Source: Tautonia sociabilis
Lineage (GTDB): Bacteria > Planctomycetota > Planctomycetia > Isosphaerales > Isosphaeraceae
Length of the DNA: 64,000 bases
Assembly (NCBI RefSeq): GCF_003977685.1
Contig: NZ_RYZH01000039.1
Span: forward strand, 1 to 64,000
Direction: 5' to 3'
A program made the position numbers and the translations under genes. A model generated the notes under the pieces. The model saw nothing but the letters and a program-made list of their open reading frames with translations. It did no database searches and was not told the origin of the DNA. Position 1 is the stretch's first letter, and each line of letters opens with the position of its first letter. Shown here one piece after another: positions 15,187 through 22,634 of the stretch.

Positions 15187-15232
15187 GCGGCGGGATGGCC
15201 GGGCCCGGGGCGCCGGGCCCGTGCCGCTTTTT
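15187..15232 (+). terminator. Intrinsic terminator of the small RNA locus
   Basis: Perfect 9-bp stem CGGGCCCGG/CCGGGCCCG (15200-15208 with 15213-15221) with a GGCG loop. An outer GCGGC/GCCGC pairing (15187-15191 with 15223-15227) brings the helix up to TTTTT at 15228-15232. It separates the small RNA unit from the aroF leader promoter that begins 27 bases later. Confidence 0.75.
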
Positions 15233-15258
15233 CCCGAGGTTGTTTCTCCGGTTCTCGC

Positions 15259-15288
15259 TTGAGATCGCCACCTCGGTTCGATTAGGAT
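15259..15288 (+). promoter_or_regulatory. Candidate aroF leader promoter
   Basis: TTGAGA (15259-15264), 18-base spacer, TAGGAT (15283-15288). Predicted start near 15295, which places the leader-peptide TTG ~45 nt into the transcript and the attenuator terminator ~200-230 nt in. Read-through from the promoter at 14922 is the alternative source of the aroF message. Confidence 0.5.
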
Positions 15289-15339
15289 GCTGGGCATCCC
15301 GACCCGAATCGCCTTGTCCTGACTCCTGGAGCCGAAGCG

Positions 15340-15459
15340 TTGGATCGGCCCGCCGCGACCCTTGGCCGCTTCTCCTTCTCCTTTACCTTCGGGTATTGGT
15401 GGGGCCGCTCGTTTACCGGGCGGACGGCCGCAGGTCGCCGGGCATCTCTCGGAACTTAA
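15340..15459 (+). CDS. Aromatic-rich leader peptide of the aroF attenuator
   Basis: 39-codon ORF from TTG (15340), with GGAG 8 bases upstream (15328-15331), to TAA (15457-15459). No ATG or GTG lies in frame after the preceding stop at 15283. Codons from 15370 read Phe-Ser-Phe-Ser-Phe-Thr-Phe-Gly-Tyr-Trp-Trp, with another Phe at 15412: eight aromatic codons among fifteen. Such a run is the signature of ribosome-mediated attenuation (compare pheL and trpL), and the first gene downstream is DAHP synthase, first enzyme of aromatic amino acid synthesis. Ribosomes starved of charged tRNA-Phe, -Tyr or -Trp should stall in 15370-15402. The start codon choice is less certain than the reading frame. 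Confidence 0.75.
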   Translation: MDRPAATLGRFSFSFTFGYWWGRSFTGRTAAGRRASLGT

Positions 15460-15506
15460 CTCGACCGCTTGTCGAGCCGAAGAACCACCCAAGCCCCGGG
15501 ACCTGC
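15430..15506 (+). promoter_or_regulatory. Antiterminator pairing of the aroF attenuator
   Basis: Segment 15430-15443 (GCAGGTCGCCGGGC) is complementary at 12 of 14 positions, the first seven contiguous, to 15493-15506 (GCCCCGGGACCTGC), the left arm of the terminator. The two foldings are therefore mutually exclusive. An upstream GCGACC (15355-15360) can pair with GGTCGC (15433-15438), giving the classic region 1:2 option. A ribosome stalled on the aromatic codons leaves 15430-15443 free, favouring antitermination; one that reaches the stop at 15457 sits over or beside it, favouring termination. A small hairpin CTCGAC/GTCGAG (15460-15476) lies between the arms. Confidence 0.7.
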
Positions 15507-15526
15507 GAAGGTCCCGGGGCTTTTTT
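15491..15526 (+). terminator. Attenuator terminator before aroF
   Basis: Perfect 13-bp stem AAGCCCCGGGACC (15491-15503) / GGTCCCGGGGCTT (15510-15522) with a 6-base loop TGCGAA, running into six T residues (15521-15526). It lies between the leader-peptide stop and aroF, 263 bases before the aroF start, and no other gene ends here, so its place fits attenuation rather than end-of-operon termination. Confidence 0.85.
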
Positions 15527-15789
15527 CGTTGGTTCGCCGGCCCGTCGGGGCGCCCCACGGCGAACTGCCGCAAGCGACCCCGCCGGATCCGAGTCCCGGA
15601 CCTCGGGGTTCCATGACGAGCTCGCCAACGATCCTTGACCTGGTTCCCCTCTTCCTTCAGTCACTCGCCGTCAGGCATCGGCCATCAGCCATCAACCATC
15701 AACCAGCGGACGACTCTCATCCTGAATCATCGCCGGCCGCGGTGGAGCGGCGGGCGGCAGGAGCAACCCCCGAGCGAGGGCGGATCGTC

Positions 15790-16803
15790 GTGATTGTTGT
15801 GATGAAGCCGGAAGCGACCCAAGACCAGATCGAACATGTGCGCGATCATATCAGCGCACTGGGCCTTCAGCCGCAGGTGATCGTGGGGCAGCACCAGACC
15901 GTGATCGCCGCCATCGGCGAGGAGCGGCCGGGGCTGGTCGAGACGCTGGAGCCAGCCCCGGGGGTGGAGAAAGTGCTGCCGATCATGGCGCCGTACAAGC
16001 GGGCGTCGTCGGAGCTGAAGAAGGAGCGGACGGTCGTGCGCGCCCGGTCGCTGGAGATCGGCGGCAAGGCCATCGGCGTGATCGCCGGCCCCTGCTCGGT
16101 GGAGAGCGAGGAGCAGATCGTCTCCCTCGCGATCAAGCTGAAGGCCCTGGGGGCCACCGGCCTCCGGGGGGGGGCGTACAAGCCGAGGACCAGCCCATAC
16201 AGCTTCCAGGGGCACAAGGTCGAGGGCCTGAAGATGCTGGCCACGGCCCGGGCCGAGACGGGCCTGGCGATCGTCACCGAGGTGATGGCGCCGGAGCACG
16301 TGCCGGTGGTGGCCGAGTACGCCGACGTGCTCCAGATCGGCGCCCGGAACATGCAGAACTACCAGTTGCTCACCGCCGTGGGAGACTCCGGCAAGCCGGC
16401 GTTCCTGAAACGCGGCATGAGCGCCACGATGGACGAATTCCTGCTGGCGGCCGAATACATTCTTGATCGCGGCAATGATCAGGTGATTCTCTGCGAGCGC
16501 GGCGTCCGCACGTTTGAGGAGCACACGAGGTTCACCCTGCCGCTGGCCTCGGTCCCCTACCTGCAGGCCAAGAGCCACCTGCCGGTGGTCGTCGACCCGT
16601 CGCACGGCACCGGCAAGGCCCCGCTCGTCCCCCCCATGGCCCGGGCCGCGATCGCCGCCGGCGCCGACGGCCTGATGGTCGAGGTGCACGACGACCCCGA
16701 GCACGCCATGAGCGACGGCGCCCAGACGATCACCCCCGAGGCCTTCGCCCGCATGATGGCCGAGTGCCGCCGCGTGGCCGAGGCGGTCGACCGGACCTTC
16801 TGA
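15790..16803 (+). CDS. aroF: 3-deoxy-7-phosphoheptulonate synthase (DAHP synthase, type I-beta)
   Basis: 337 residues from GTG 15790 (MIVVMKPEATQDQ), preceded by GAGGG about 10 bases upstream; the open frame continues upstream through the attenuator but that part is not protein-like. Residues 1-70 form the ferredoxin-like regulatory domain found in Thermotoga-type enzymes. The catalytic barrel carries IAGPCSVESEEQ, RGGAYKPRTSPYSFQG, QIGARNMQNYQLL, KRGMSATMDE and VVDPSHGTGK. It condenses phosphoenolpyruvate with erythrose-4-phosphate, the first step of the shikimate pathway. Expression is probably controlled by the upstream attenuator, in addition to any allosteric inhibition through the N-terminal domain. 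Confidence 0.95.
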   Translation: MIVVMKPEATQDQIEHVRDHISALGLQPQVIVGQHQTVIAAIGEERPGLVETLEPAPGVEKVLPIMAPYKRASSELKKERTVVRARSLEIGGKAIGVIAGPCSVESEEQIVSLAIKLKALGATGLRGGAYKPRTSPYSFQGHKVEGLKMLATARAETGLAIVTEVMAPEHVPVVAEYADVLQIGARNMQNYQLLTAVGDSGKPAFLKRGMSATMDEFLLAAEYILDRGNDQVILCERGVRTFEEHTRFTLPLASVPYLQAKSHLPVVVDPSHGTGKAPLVPPMARAAIAAGADGLMVEVHDDPEHAMSDGAQTITPEAFARMMAECRRVAEAVDRTF

Positions 16804-16919
16804 GCCCGATCTTCGGCACGGCGATTGCTTCATCACCGCTCGGATTCCTGGCGCGATCAACCGGGCCGGCCCCGTCGCCGGCCCGGCCGCCCTCCTCCGA
16901 TGCAATGGGAGCGATCCCC

Positions 16920-17120
16920 GTGGCCCGATGGCTCGAATTCGCCCGGCTCGTCCCCCTCGTCGGCGCGCTCGCCGTGTTTGCCGGCTGCGAGTCTCAGGGG
17001 CCGGCCGAGCAGGTCGGCGAGAACCTGGACAACGCCGCGCAGGACGTGGGCGACGCCCTTGACCCCGCCGGCCCCGCCGAGGAAGCCGGCGAGGCGATTG
17101 ACGAGACGTTGAATCCGTGA
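16920..17120 (+). CDS. Small lipoprotein, entericidin-like composition
   Basis: 66 residues from GTG 16920, which has GGGAG 8 bases upstream; ATG 16905 would add five residues. The N-terminus is a lipoprotein signal with positively charged start, hydrophobic VPLVGALAV and lipobox FAGC, so the mature protein would begin at the Cys and be lipidated. The mature part is short, acidic and amphipathic with repeated DNAAQDVGDAL / EEAGEAIDE helices. Similar tiny lipoproteins are common downstream of housekeeping genes in planctomycetes; function unknown. Confidence 0.65.
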   Translation: MARWLEFARLVPLVGALAVFAGCESQGPAEQVGENLDNAAQDVGDALDPAGPAEEAGEAIDETLNP

Positions 17121-17213
17121 TCCCAACGGGCGCCGGAGGTCGGGGCCTCGCTCCCGGCCTCGGCGCCCAAGGACCCGGCGGAACCCCCGGTTCCGAGGAC
17201 CCCGCGACCATGA

Positions 17214-17524
17214 CTGCTGCTCCGCGTCTCGAGCAACGGAACACCGTCGCAGATGATCGCCTTGAACTTCATCGTCACCAGCGCCATTGAGACGACCCTC
17301 CCCATCCTGCTGCTCTTCCGCAAGACCGATCGGGTCGAGCTCGACCTCGGTACGGTCTCCCGCTGATCCTGACCGCCGCTCTGGGGAGCCGATCGCCCCT
17401 GTTCGACCCCGGTCGCGACCTGCGTTGCCTCCACGCCCTCGGCCTGGCCAGCCCCGGGGCGGAACGCTTCTGGACGCTGGAGGCGGCCGACCAGGGCCCG
17501 GCCTGGCTCAGGCACTTTTATTAG
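17214..17524 (+). pseudogene. Decayed coding remnant with internal frameshift
   Basis: Two abutting frames show genome-typical GC-rich third positions. The first (17214-17366) reads through QMIALNFIVTSAIETTLP and LLLFRKTDRVELDL. The second begins around 17330 in another frame and continues YGLPLILTAALGSRSP to AWLRHFY and TAG at 17522. Together they look like one protein broken by a frameshift near 17350. A third coding-like stretch (RSFVDRFEESARENLRRAIR, stop near 17652) follows an AT-rich patch at 17516-17560 that is unlike its surroundings. I do not recognise the family. The 570-bp gap to the cupin gene holds nothing else convincing. Confidence 0.4.
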
Positions 17525-17690
17525 TATTTACGCAAAAATGTATAGAATCAATTAGGCTTGGGGCTTGCCGGCCGTTCGTTCGTCGATCGCTTCGAGGAAT
17601 CGGCCCGGGAGAACCTCCGGCGCGCGATCCGAAGGCTCGGCGACGAGCCCTGATCTCGGCTCGACGAGGGGCACCGGCACCCCCGGGCGA

Positions 17691-18188
17691 TCATCCGACT
17701 CCCGAGTCGGCCGAACTCGGGCCGCCGCTGGCGACGGCGGCGCCGCAGGACCAGCAGGACGGGGCCGACCCGTCGAGGATCGTGCCGCAGCCGGCGCAGG
17801 GCCGGGGATCGAGGAGGTAGTCCTCCCGGATGGGGTGGAAGACGTCCAGCGCGACGGCGGGCCCGCCGACGGCGACGACGCGGTGCGGCACGCCTCCGGG
17901 GATCCGCCAGCGGTCCCCCGGCTCCAGCAGGCGGGTCTGGCCGCCGACGGTGAACTCCAGAAGGCCGGAGACGAGGTAGCCCATCTGCTCGTGAGGGTGG
18001 GAGTGCTCGGGGACGACGCCGCCGGGCTGGAACTCGACGACCGAGATCATCAGCCCCCGGCCGGCGGTCACGCAGAGGTCGACCCCCGGGAACAGGGCGT
18101 GGCGGGTGCCGGAGCCGGTGGGGATGAAGTACGGGTCGGCGTCGGTCGGGCGACTCGGGGGAGCGGGTTCGGGTTCGGGTTCGGGCAT
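17691..18188 (-). CDS. Cupin-domain protein with C-terminal zinc ribbon
   Basis: 165 residues. The N-terminal 20 residues are Pro/Glu-rich linker. The cupin 2 barrel has metal motif 1 (PEHSHPHEQMGYLVSG) and motif 2 (PGDRWRIPGGVPHRV). After residue ~128 a small zinc-ribbon-like tail contains two pairs, CAGCG and CWSCG. The cupin-plus-zinc-ribbon arrangement suggests a sensor or binding protein rather than an enzyme, but this is inference. The start is 4 bases downstream of the stop of the secreted cytochrome gene, so the two form an operon. Confidence 0.78.
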   Translation of the reverse strand: MPEPEPEPAPPSRPTDADPYFIPTGSGTRHALFPGVDLCVTAGRGLMISVVEFQPGGVVPEHSHPHEQMGYLVSGLLEFTVGGQTRLLEPGDRWRIPGGVPHRVVAVGGPAVALDVFHPIREDYLLDPRPCAGCGTILDGSAPSCWSCGAAVASGGPSSADSGVG

Positions 18189-18192
18189 CGGA

Positions 18193-19728
18193 TCAGCGTC
18201 CTCGGGCGTATCGGGAGGAGACCCACTGGCCCCAGGCGGTGAGGAACTGCTCCCGGCTGGCGCCGAACAGCTGGAGGATCCCCTCGTCGAGCCGCTCCCG
18301 GCCGCCGAGCATGCCTCGGACGAACGGGCCGACCGCCCTGGGGTTGGCCGCCGAGAGCCATTCGAGGAGGCTGAAGCCGAGGGCTCGGGTCTCTTCCGGA
18401 TCCAGCACGTCGCCGAGCGCCTCGTTCGCCTTGGTCGTCCAGCCGAGCTGCGCCGCCCGCAGGGTCGCGGCGCGGAGGCGGGCGACCTCGGCCCCTCGGG
18501 GTTCGACCTTCGCGGCGAGGAGCGCCCCGTATCCCAGGGCCAGCCACCTCGGCGCGTTCGAGTCGGTGGCGGTCACCGCCCCGGCCCCGAGCTGCTCGAC
18601 GAGCAGCCCTTCCAGACTCCGGGAGGCCCCGGAGGAGGCGGCCTCGGTGGCCTCCTGGCCGAGCATCGGGTCGAGCGCGGCGAGATACGGGGCCTCGCCG
18701 GAGAGGTCGGCGCGGGCCTGCTCCCCGGCCATCGGTTCCTGGCGGGCAACGGTGCGGACGAACTCGGCGTAGTGGTTGCGGTCGGTGAAGACGTAGGCAC
18801 TGATCTCCATCGGGCTCCCCAGCGCCGGCTTCCCGGGCCGGGAGAGCAGCGATCGCACGGCGGGGATCGCCTGGTCGAGCAGCGTGACGGCCCGGGAGGC
18901 TCGGGCTTCGGGGAGGGTGCCAAAAAGCAGGACGCGATCCCCGGCGGTCAGGGTCGGTTCGCCCGGGGCGCCGGCCTGGGCCCATCGGCGCTGGGCCTCC
19001 TCGACGAGCCGATCGCGCCGCTCCTGTTTCGAGAGCCGGGCGAGGGCGGCGTTCCGGAGCTCCTCGGGAGAGACGGCCACCTCGGCCAGCGGGGCGTTCG
19101 GGTTGGCGCCGGCGTCGAGTCGGGCACCGGCGGCGATCCAGGCCTCGATCCTCGCGATCGTCTCCCCGGCGAGGTCCGTGTTGCCGGGGGGCATCTTCGG
19201 CGTGCTCTCCCCCTTGATGCGCAGCAGCAGCTCGCTGCTTTCCGGGTCGCTCGGAGAGATGACCGGGCCGGCGTCGGTCCCGGTCATGAGCGAGCGGAAG
19301 GTACTCATGTCGAGATCGCCTCGGCGGTCGCGCTCGTTGTGGCAGCGCAGGCAGTTGGCCACGAGCACCGGGGCGACGTCGGCGGAGAACGTCGGCGCGT
19401 CGTCCTTCTCCTGCCTCGAGGACGGGCCGGCCGGCGAGGGCTGGAAGAGGGAGATCATCCGGATCGCCTGGTTCGGCTTGCAGGTCTTGCAGGCGCGGAA
19501 GCCGTTCGCCTCGGCCGCGCCGGGGGTCGCGAACGGGATGCGATTCTCCGGCGAGAGCCGCTCGGCCGACCGGCACCCCGGCTCGTGGTAGACCTTCGAG
19601 CCCCTCGACCCGACGACCGGGCCGCCGACGTCCTGGGCCCTTCCCCCGGTGCCGAGGGTGATGACCAGCAGCAACAGCGAGGCCGCCTTCAGGGCGGGAG
19701 AAGGGGCGATGATCCGGGGCCTTCGCAT
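18193..19728 (-). CDS. Secreted planctomycete-type cytochrome c domain protein
   Basis: 511 residues with an N-terminal signal peptide (RIIAPSPALKAASLLLLVIT, cleavage near AQD at 31-33). Residues ~40-85 look like a small metal-binding module (His48, Cys52, Cys80, Cys83). Residues ~113-200 are the c-type haem domain used by planctomycetes, with NCLRCH (Cys126, Cys129, His130) and axial-ligand region KMPPGN. The remaining ~300 residues are helical, resembling DUF1570-type peptidase-like secreted proteins (NHYAEFVRT, LGYGALLAAK), without a clear catalytic motif. Probably periplasmic; partner unknown. First gene of the operon with the cupin. Confidence 0.75.
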   Translation of the reverse strand: MRRPRIIAPSPALKAASLLLLVITLGTGGRAQDVGGPVVGSRGSKVYHEPGCRSAERLSPENRIPFATPGAAEANGFRACKTCKPNQAIRMISLFQPSPAGPSSRQEKDDAPTFSADVAPVLVANCLRCHNERDRRGDLDMSTFRSLMTGTDAGPVISPSDPESSELLLRIKGESTPKMPPGNTDLAGETIARIEAWIAAGARLDAGANPNAPLAEVAVSPEELRNAALARLSKQERRDRLVEEAQRRWAQAGAPGEPTLTAGDRVLLFGTLPEARASRAVTLLDQAIPAVRSLLSRPGKPALGSPMEISAYVFTDRNHYAEFVRTVARQEPMAGEQARADLSGEAPYLAALDPMLGQEATEAASSGASRSLEGLLVEQLGAGAVTATDSNAPRWLALGYGALLAAKVEPRGAEVARLRAATLRAAQLGWTTKANEALGDVLDPEETRALGFSLLEWLSAANPRAVGPFVRGMLGGRERLDEGILQLFGASREQFLTAWGQWVSSRYARGR

Positions 19729-19975
19729 GAGTCGCGTCCGCTCGACCGGGCCGAAGGGAAGGCGTGATCCCGGATTCTTTCGGTGGCGGATCCTCGGGCC
19801 TCCCCGGGGTTCGAAGGATCCGCCATCGGCGATCTCCAGGATGACTGCACGCGATTGTCCCCCATCTCGGGGCGATCGGCAAGGGAGGGCGGCGGGAGGG
19901 AACTCCCGATCACTCGCCTCCGCCCGGCGATCGCGAACTCCCCAGCCGGGGAGGCCGACGGCATCCCCATTCCCG

Positions 19976-20150
19976 GCCCTTGCGCTGACCGCCGGCGTTT
20001 GCCCTTGCGCTGACCGCCGGCGTTTGCCCTCGCGCTGACCGCCGGCGATGGCCCTTGCGCTGACCGCCGGCGATGGCCCTTGCGCTGACCGCCGGCGTTG
20101 GCCCTTGCGCTGACCGCCGGCGATGGCCCTTGCGCTGACCGACGGCGTTG
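19976..20150. repeat. 25-bp minisatellite, seven copies
   Basis: Seven contiguous 25-bp units beginning at 19976, 20001, 20026, 20051, 20076, 20101 and 20126. Each contains CCCTTGCGCTGACCGCCGGC followed by a variable end (GTTTG, GATGG or GTTGG type). Copies differ at 1-3 positions. The period is not a multiple of three, so it is not a protein repeat, and there are no spacers, so it is not CRISPR. It sits in the ~630-bp gap between the cytochrome gene and ruvC. Confidence 0.9.
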
Positions 20151-20201
20151 GCCGTTTCGGTCGAGCGATCGTGACGGTCGCCGGGGCATCACTCCCTCGT
20201 T

Positions 20202-20243
20202 CTCTGACCTCTGACCTCTGACCTCTGACCTCTGACCTCTGAG
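20202..20243. repeat. 7-bp microsatellite (CTCTGAC)n
   Basis: Five perfect CTCTGAC units (20202-20236) and a sixth variant CTCTGAG (20237-20243), followed by two further GAGCTCTCG-like pieces. Simple repeat downstream of ruvC; no gene function seen. Together with the 25-bp minisatellite it makes this gap unusually repetitive for the window. Confidence 0.85.
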
Positions 20244-20361
20244 CTCTCGGTTCCCTGAGCTCTCGCTCCCAGGAGACGGGGCCTTCCGTCCCTGGCGGAC
20301 CGTTTCCGCCGAGGTCCGCCGCCTGCGACCATCCCGGAAGACCGTCGGGAGACGGCCCCGG

Positions 20362-20958
20362 TCACGGCAGCAGGCCTCCCCGGTTGCGCTCGATCTGGAA
20401 GTGGCAGAGGGCCACGGCGCAGGCGTCGGCCACGTCGTGGGGCTCGGGGAGGCGATCCAGCCCCAGCTCGGTGCGGATGGCGTGCTGCATCTGCTCCTTG
20501 GGGGCTCGGCCGTGGCCGGTGAGGGTCTTCTTGATCCGGGAGGCGGCGTAGCCGACCACGGGCACGCCGCGACGGGCCGCGGCCAGGACGATCACCCCCC
20601 GAGCATGGGCCATCAGGATGGCGGTCCGGGGATGCTTGGTGCGGCTGTGGACCTGCTCCAGCGCCAGCGCCGAGGGCGGGAAGAGGTCAAGCACCTCGAT
20701 CACGCCGCGATAGATCGCGTCCAGCCGATCGCCGAGCGAGCCTCCCCTCCTGGCCCGGATCACCCCGGCCTCGATCACCAGCGGCGGCGGCCCGATCAGC
20801 CCCGAGGCCGCCCTCGGCGCCGGCTCGATCACCGCGTACCCCGTCACCCCCAGCCCCGGATCGACCCCCACCACCCGGCCGGGGCATCGTCCCGCTCCCG
20901 GTTCCGATCCTGGTCCTAGTCCTGGCCCTGATCCCGAACTCGGCGCGGTCGCTGCCAT
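20362..20958 (-). CDS. ruvC: Crossover junction endodeoxyribonuclease RuvC
   Basis: 198 residues starting MAATAPSSG, with GGGAGG upstream; a longer frame to 21081 lacks support. The first ~25 residues are a Gly/Pro/Ser-rich extension. The core then begins RVVGVDPGLGVTGYAVIE with the first catalytic Asp at about 33, followed by ALEQVHSRT (Glu), and ends with the HDVADACAVALCHF motif carrying the last catalytic acids. It resolves Holliday junctions with RuvAB, which are not in this window. It stands alone, with repeats on its downstream side. Confidence 0.93.
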   Translation of the reverse strand: MAATAPSSGSGPGLGPGSEPGAGRCPGRVVGVDPGLGVTGYAVIEPAPRAASGLIGPPPLVIEAGVIRARRGGSLGDRLDAIYRGVIEVLDLFPPSALALEQVHSRTKHPRTAILMAHARGVIVLAAARRGVPVVGYAASRIKKTLTGHGRAPKEQMQHAIRTELGLDRLPEPHDVADACAVALCHFQIERNRGGLLP

Positions 20959-21138
20959 CGGCCCGGTCCTCCCTCCCTGGGCCCGATCTTCCCCAAGGCG
21001 GATGCATCCGTCCACCCCAACCCCGGCCATCGCGGGGGATTCCCCTCCGAGACGAGACGGCGACGCTCCCCTCCCTCCCAAGGACCCGATCCGGTACCAC
21101 CGGCGGGCGAGCCGCTAGTGATACACAGAAATCAAAGA

Positions 21139-21169
21139 GCAGAGATCACTTCAGGCAGAGATCACTTCA
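21139..21169. repeat. Tandem 15-bp direct repeat
   Basis: GCAGAGATCACTTCA occurs at 21139-21153 and again at 21155-21169, one base apart, in the 176-bp AT-richer interval between the ruvC upstream region and the end of the UPF0210 gene. Could be a paired protein-binding site or an accidental duplication. Nothing else is seen there. Confidence 0.6.
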
Positions 21170-21257
21170 AGCGTTCGACGGGGTCGACACGTCCCCAGCC
21201 TCGGGAGCCTTCCGGAACTGGGGTCGAACGATCCTGGCCGCCCCAGCCGGATCGGGC

Positions 21258-22634
21258 TCAGTTGCGGAGGCTGGACAGCGGCGCCGGGATCCGGCCGCCG
21301 TGGCGGACGAAGGCGGTGCTGCCGCCGGCGGCGTGGATGGGGAGGATGTCCATCTCGCCGAAGAGGCCGCCGAAGACGGCTCGCTCGCCGGCGGCCTTGC
21401 CGGGCACGGGGATGATGCGGACGGCGGTGGTCTTGTGGTTGATCACGCCGATGGCGACCTCGTCGGCGATCAGTGCCGCGAGCGTCTCCGGGTCGGTGTC
21501 GCCGGGCACGGCGATCATGTCCAGGCCGACGGAGCAAACCGCCGTCATCGCCTCCAGCTTCGCCAGCGTCAGGTCCCCGCAGGCGACCGCCTGGGCCAGC
21601 GCCGCGTCCTCGCTCACGGCGACGAAGGCTCCCGAGAGGCCGCCGACGCTGGAACTGGCGAACGAGCCCCCCTTCTTCACCGCGTCGTTGAGCAGCGCCA
21701 GCGCGGCGGTCGAGCCGGGGGCGCCGAGGCGTTCGACGCCCATCGCCTGGAGGATCTCGCCGACGGAGTCCCCCACCTGGGGCGTCGGCGCCAGGGAGAG
21801 ATCCACGATCCCAAAGGCGACGCCGAGCCGAGAGGCGACCTCTCGGCCGATCAGCTCGCCGACCCGGGTGACGCGGAAGGCCGTGCTCTTGATCTCCTCG
21901 GCGATTTCCCCCAGCGTGGGCCGGACCTTCGCGTTGCGGACGAGGTCCTCGACGGCGGCCTTCACCACGCCGGGGCCGCTGACGCCGATGTTGATGACGC
22001 AGTCCGGCTCGCCGGCGCCGTGGAAGGCGCCGGCCATGAACGGGTTGTCGGTGGGGGCGTTGCCGAAGATGACGAGCTTGGCGCAGCCGAAGCCGTCGCT
22101 GGCCCGGGTCCGCTCGGCGGTGTCAACCAGCACTCGGCCGAGCAGGGCGATGGCGTCCATGTTGATGCCGGCGGCGGTCGTGCCGACGTTCACCGACGAG
22201 CAGACGCGACGAGTGGTCGAGAGCACCACCGGCAGCGCCTCGATCAGCCGCTTCTCGGCCTCGGTCCACCCCTTCTGCACCTGGGCGGTGAAGCCCCCAA
22301 CGAGGTCGACGCCCACCTCGGCCGCTGTGGCGTCGAGCGTGCGGGCGACGGCGACGAGCCCCTCGGTGTCGTGCCCGGCCGCCACCGAGGCGATCGGGCT
22401 GACGGCGATCCGACGGTTGACGATCGGGATGCCGTAGCGCCCCTGCACCTCCTGGCAGACCTCGCGCAGGCGGCCGGCGAAGTGCAGCAGGCGGTGGCGG
22501 ACGCGGTCGCACAGCGTGGCCACGTCGGGAGCGGCGCAGCTCTGCAAATCAATGCCCATCGTCACGGTGCGGACGTCGAGCTTGTGCTGCCGGACCATCC
22601 CCAGCGTGGCCAGCACGTCCTCAGTGCGGTACAA
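21258..22634 (-). CDS. UPF0210 / PFL family protein (DUF711)
   Basis: 458 residues from TTG 22634 (LYRTEDVLATLGMVR), which matches the usual N-terminus of the family; the start overlaps the upstream ACT gene by 14 bases. Conserved blocks include DVRTVTMGIDLQSC, INMDAIALLG, IFGNAPTDNPFMAGAFHG, VINIGVSGPG, and the C-terminal GLDMIAVPGDT and INHKTTAVRIIPVPGK. Length is close to the ~450 typical of the family. Structures exist for the family but its biochemical role is not settled. Almost universally paired with a UPF0237 ACT-domain protein, as here. Confidence 0.85.
   Translation of the reverse strand: MYRTEDVLATLGMVRQHKLDVRTVTMGIDLQSCAAPDVATLCDRVRHRLLHFAGRLREVCQEVQGRYGIPIVNRRIAVSPIASVAAGHDTEGLVAVARTLDATAAEVGVDLVGGFTAQVQKGWTEAEKRLIEALPVVLSTTRRVCSSVNVGTTAAGINMDAIALLGRVLVDTAERTRASDGFGCAKLVIFGNAPTDNPFMAGAFHGAGEPDCVINIGVSGPGVVKAAVEDLVRNAKVRPTLGEIAEEIKSTAFRVTRVGELIGREVASRLGVAFGIVDLSLAPTPQVGDSVGEILQAMGVERLGAPGSTAALALLNDAVKKGGSFASSSVGGLSGAFVAVSEDAALAQAVACGDLTLAKLEAMTAVCSVGLDMIAVPGDTDPETLAALIADEVAIGVINHKTTAVRIIPVPGKAAGERAVFGGLFGEMDILPIHAAGGSTAFVRHGGRIPAPLSSLRN

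Larger units (their letters stand above)
14957..15232 (+). ncRNA. Candidate ~275-nt structured transcript with anti-anti-SD sequence
   Basis: A self-contained unit bounded by a strong promoter and an intrinsic terminator. From the 5' end it holds: a hairpin GTCGACCC/GGGTCGAC (14957-14964 with 14981-14988); a hairpin TGGACTCC/GGAGTCCA (15047-15054 with 15068-15075); the 14-mer AAAGGAGGTGATCC (15081-15094), exactly complementary to the conserved 16S rRNA 3' tail; an 11-codon ORF; a hairpin CGACGGG-TTG-CCCGTCG (15139-15155); and the terminator hairpin. It resembles no RNA family I know. It could be a micropeptide mRNA with an unusually strong ribosome site, or an RNA acting on ribosomes. Confidence 0.55.

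Noticed and set aside
15271..15300. GGTTCGATT resembling a tRNA T-loop upstream of aroF
   Set aside because: The flanking bases do not form a 5-bp T stem, and no acceptor, D or anticodon arms can be folded around it. The segment overlaps the -10 box of the leader promoter.
19976..20150. CRISPR array
   Set aside because: The 25-bp units are directly contiguous without spacers, and no cas genes are present.
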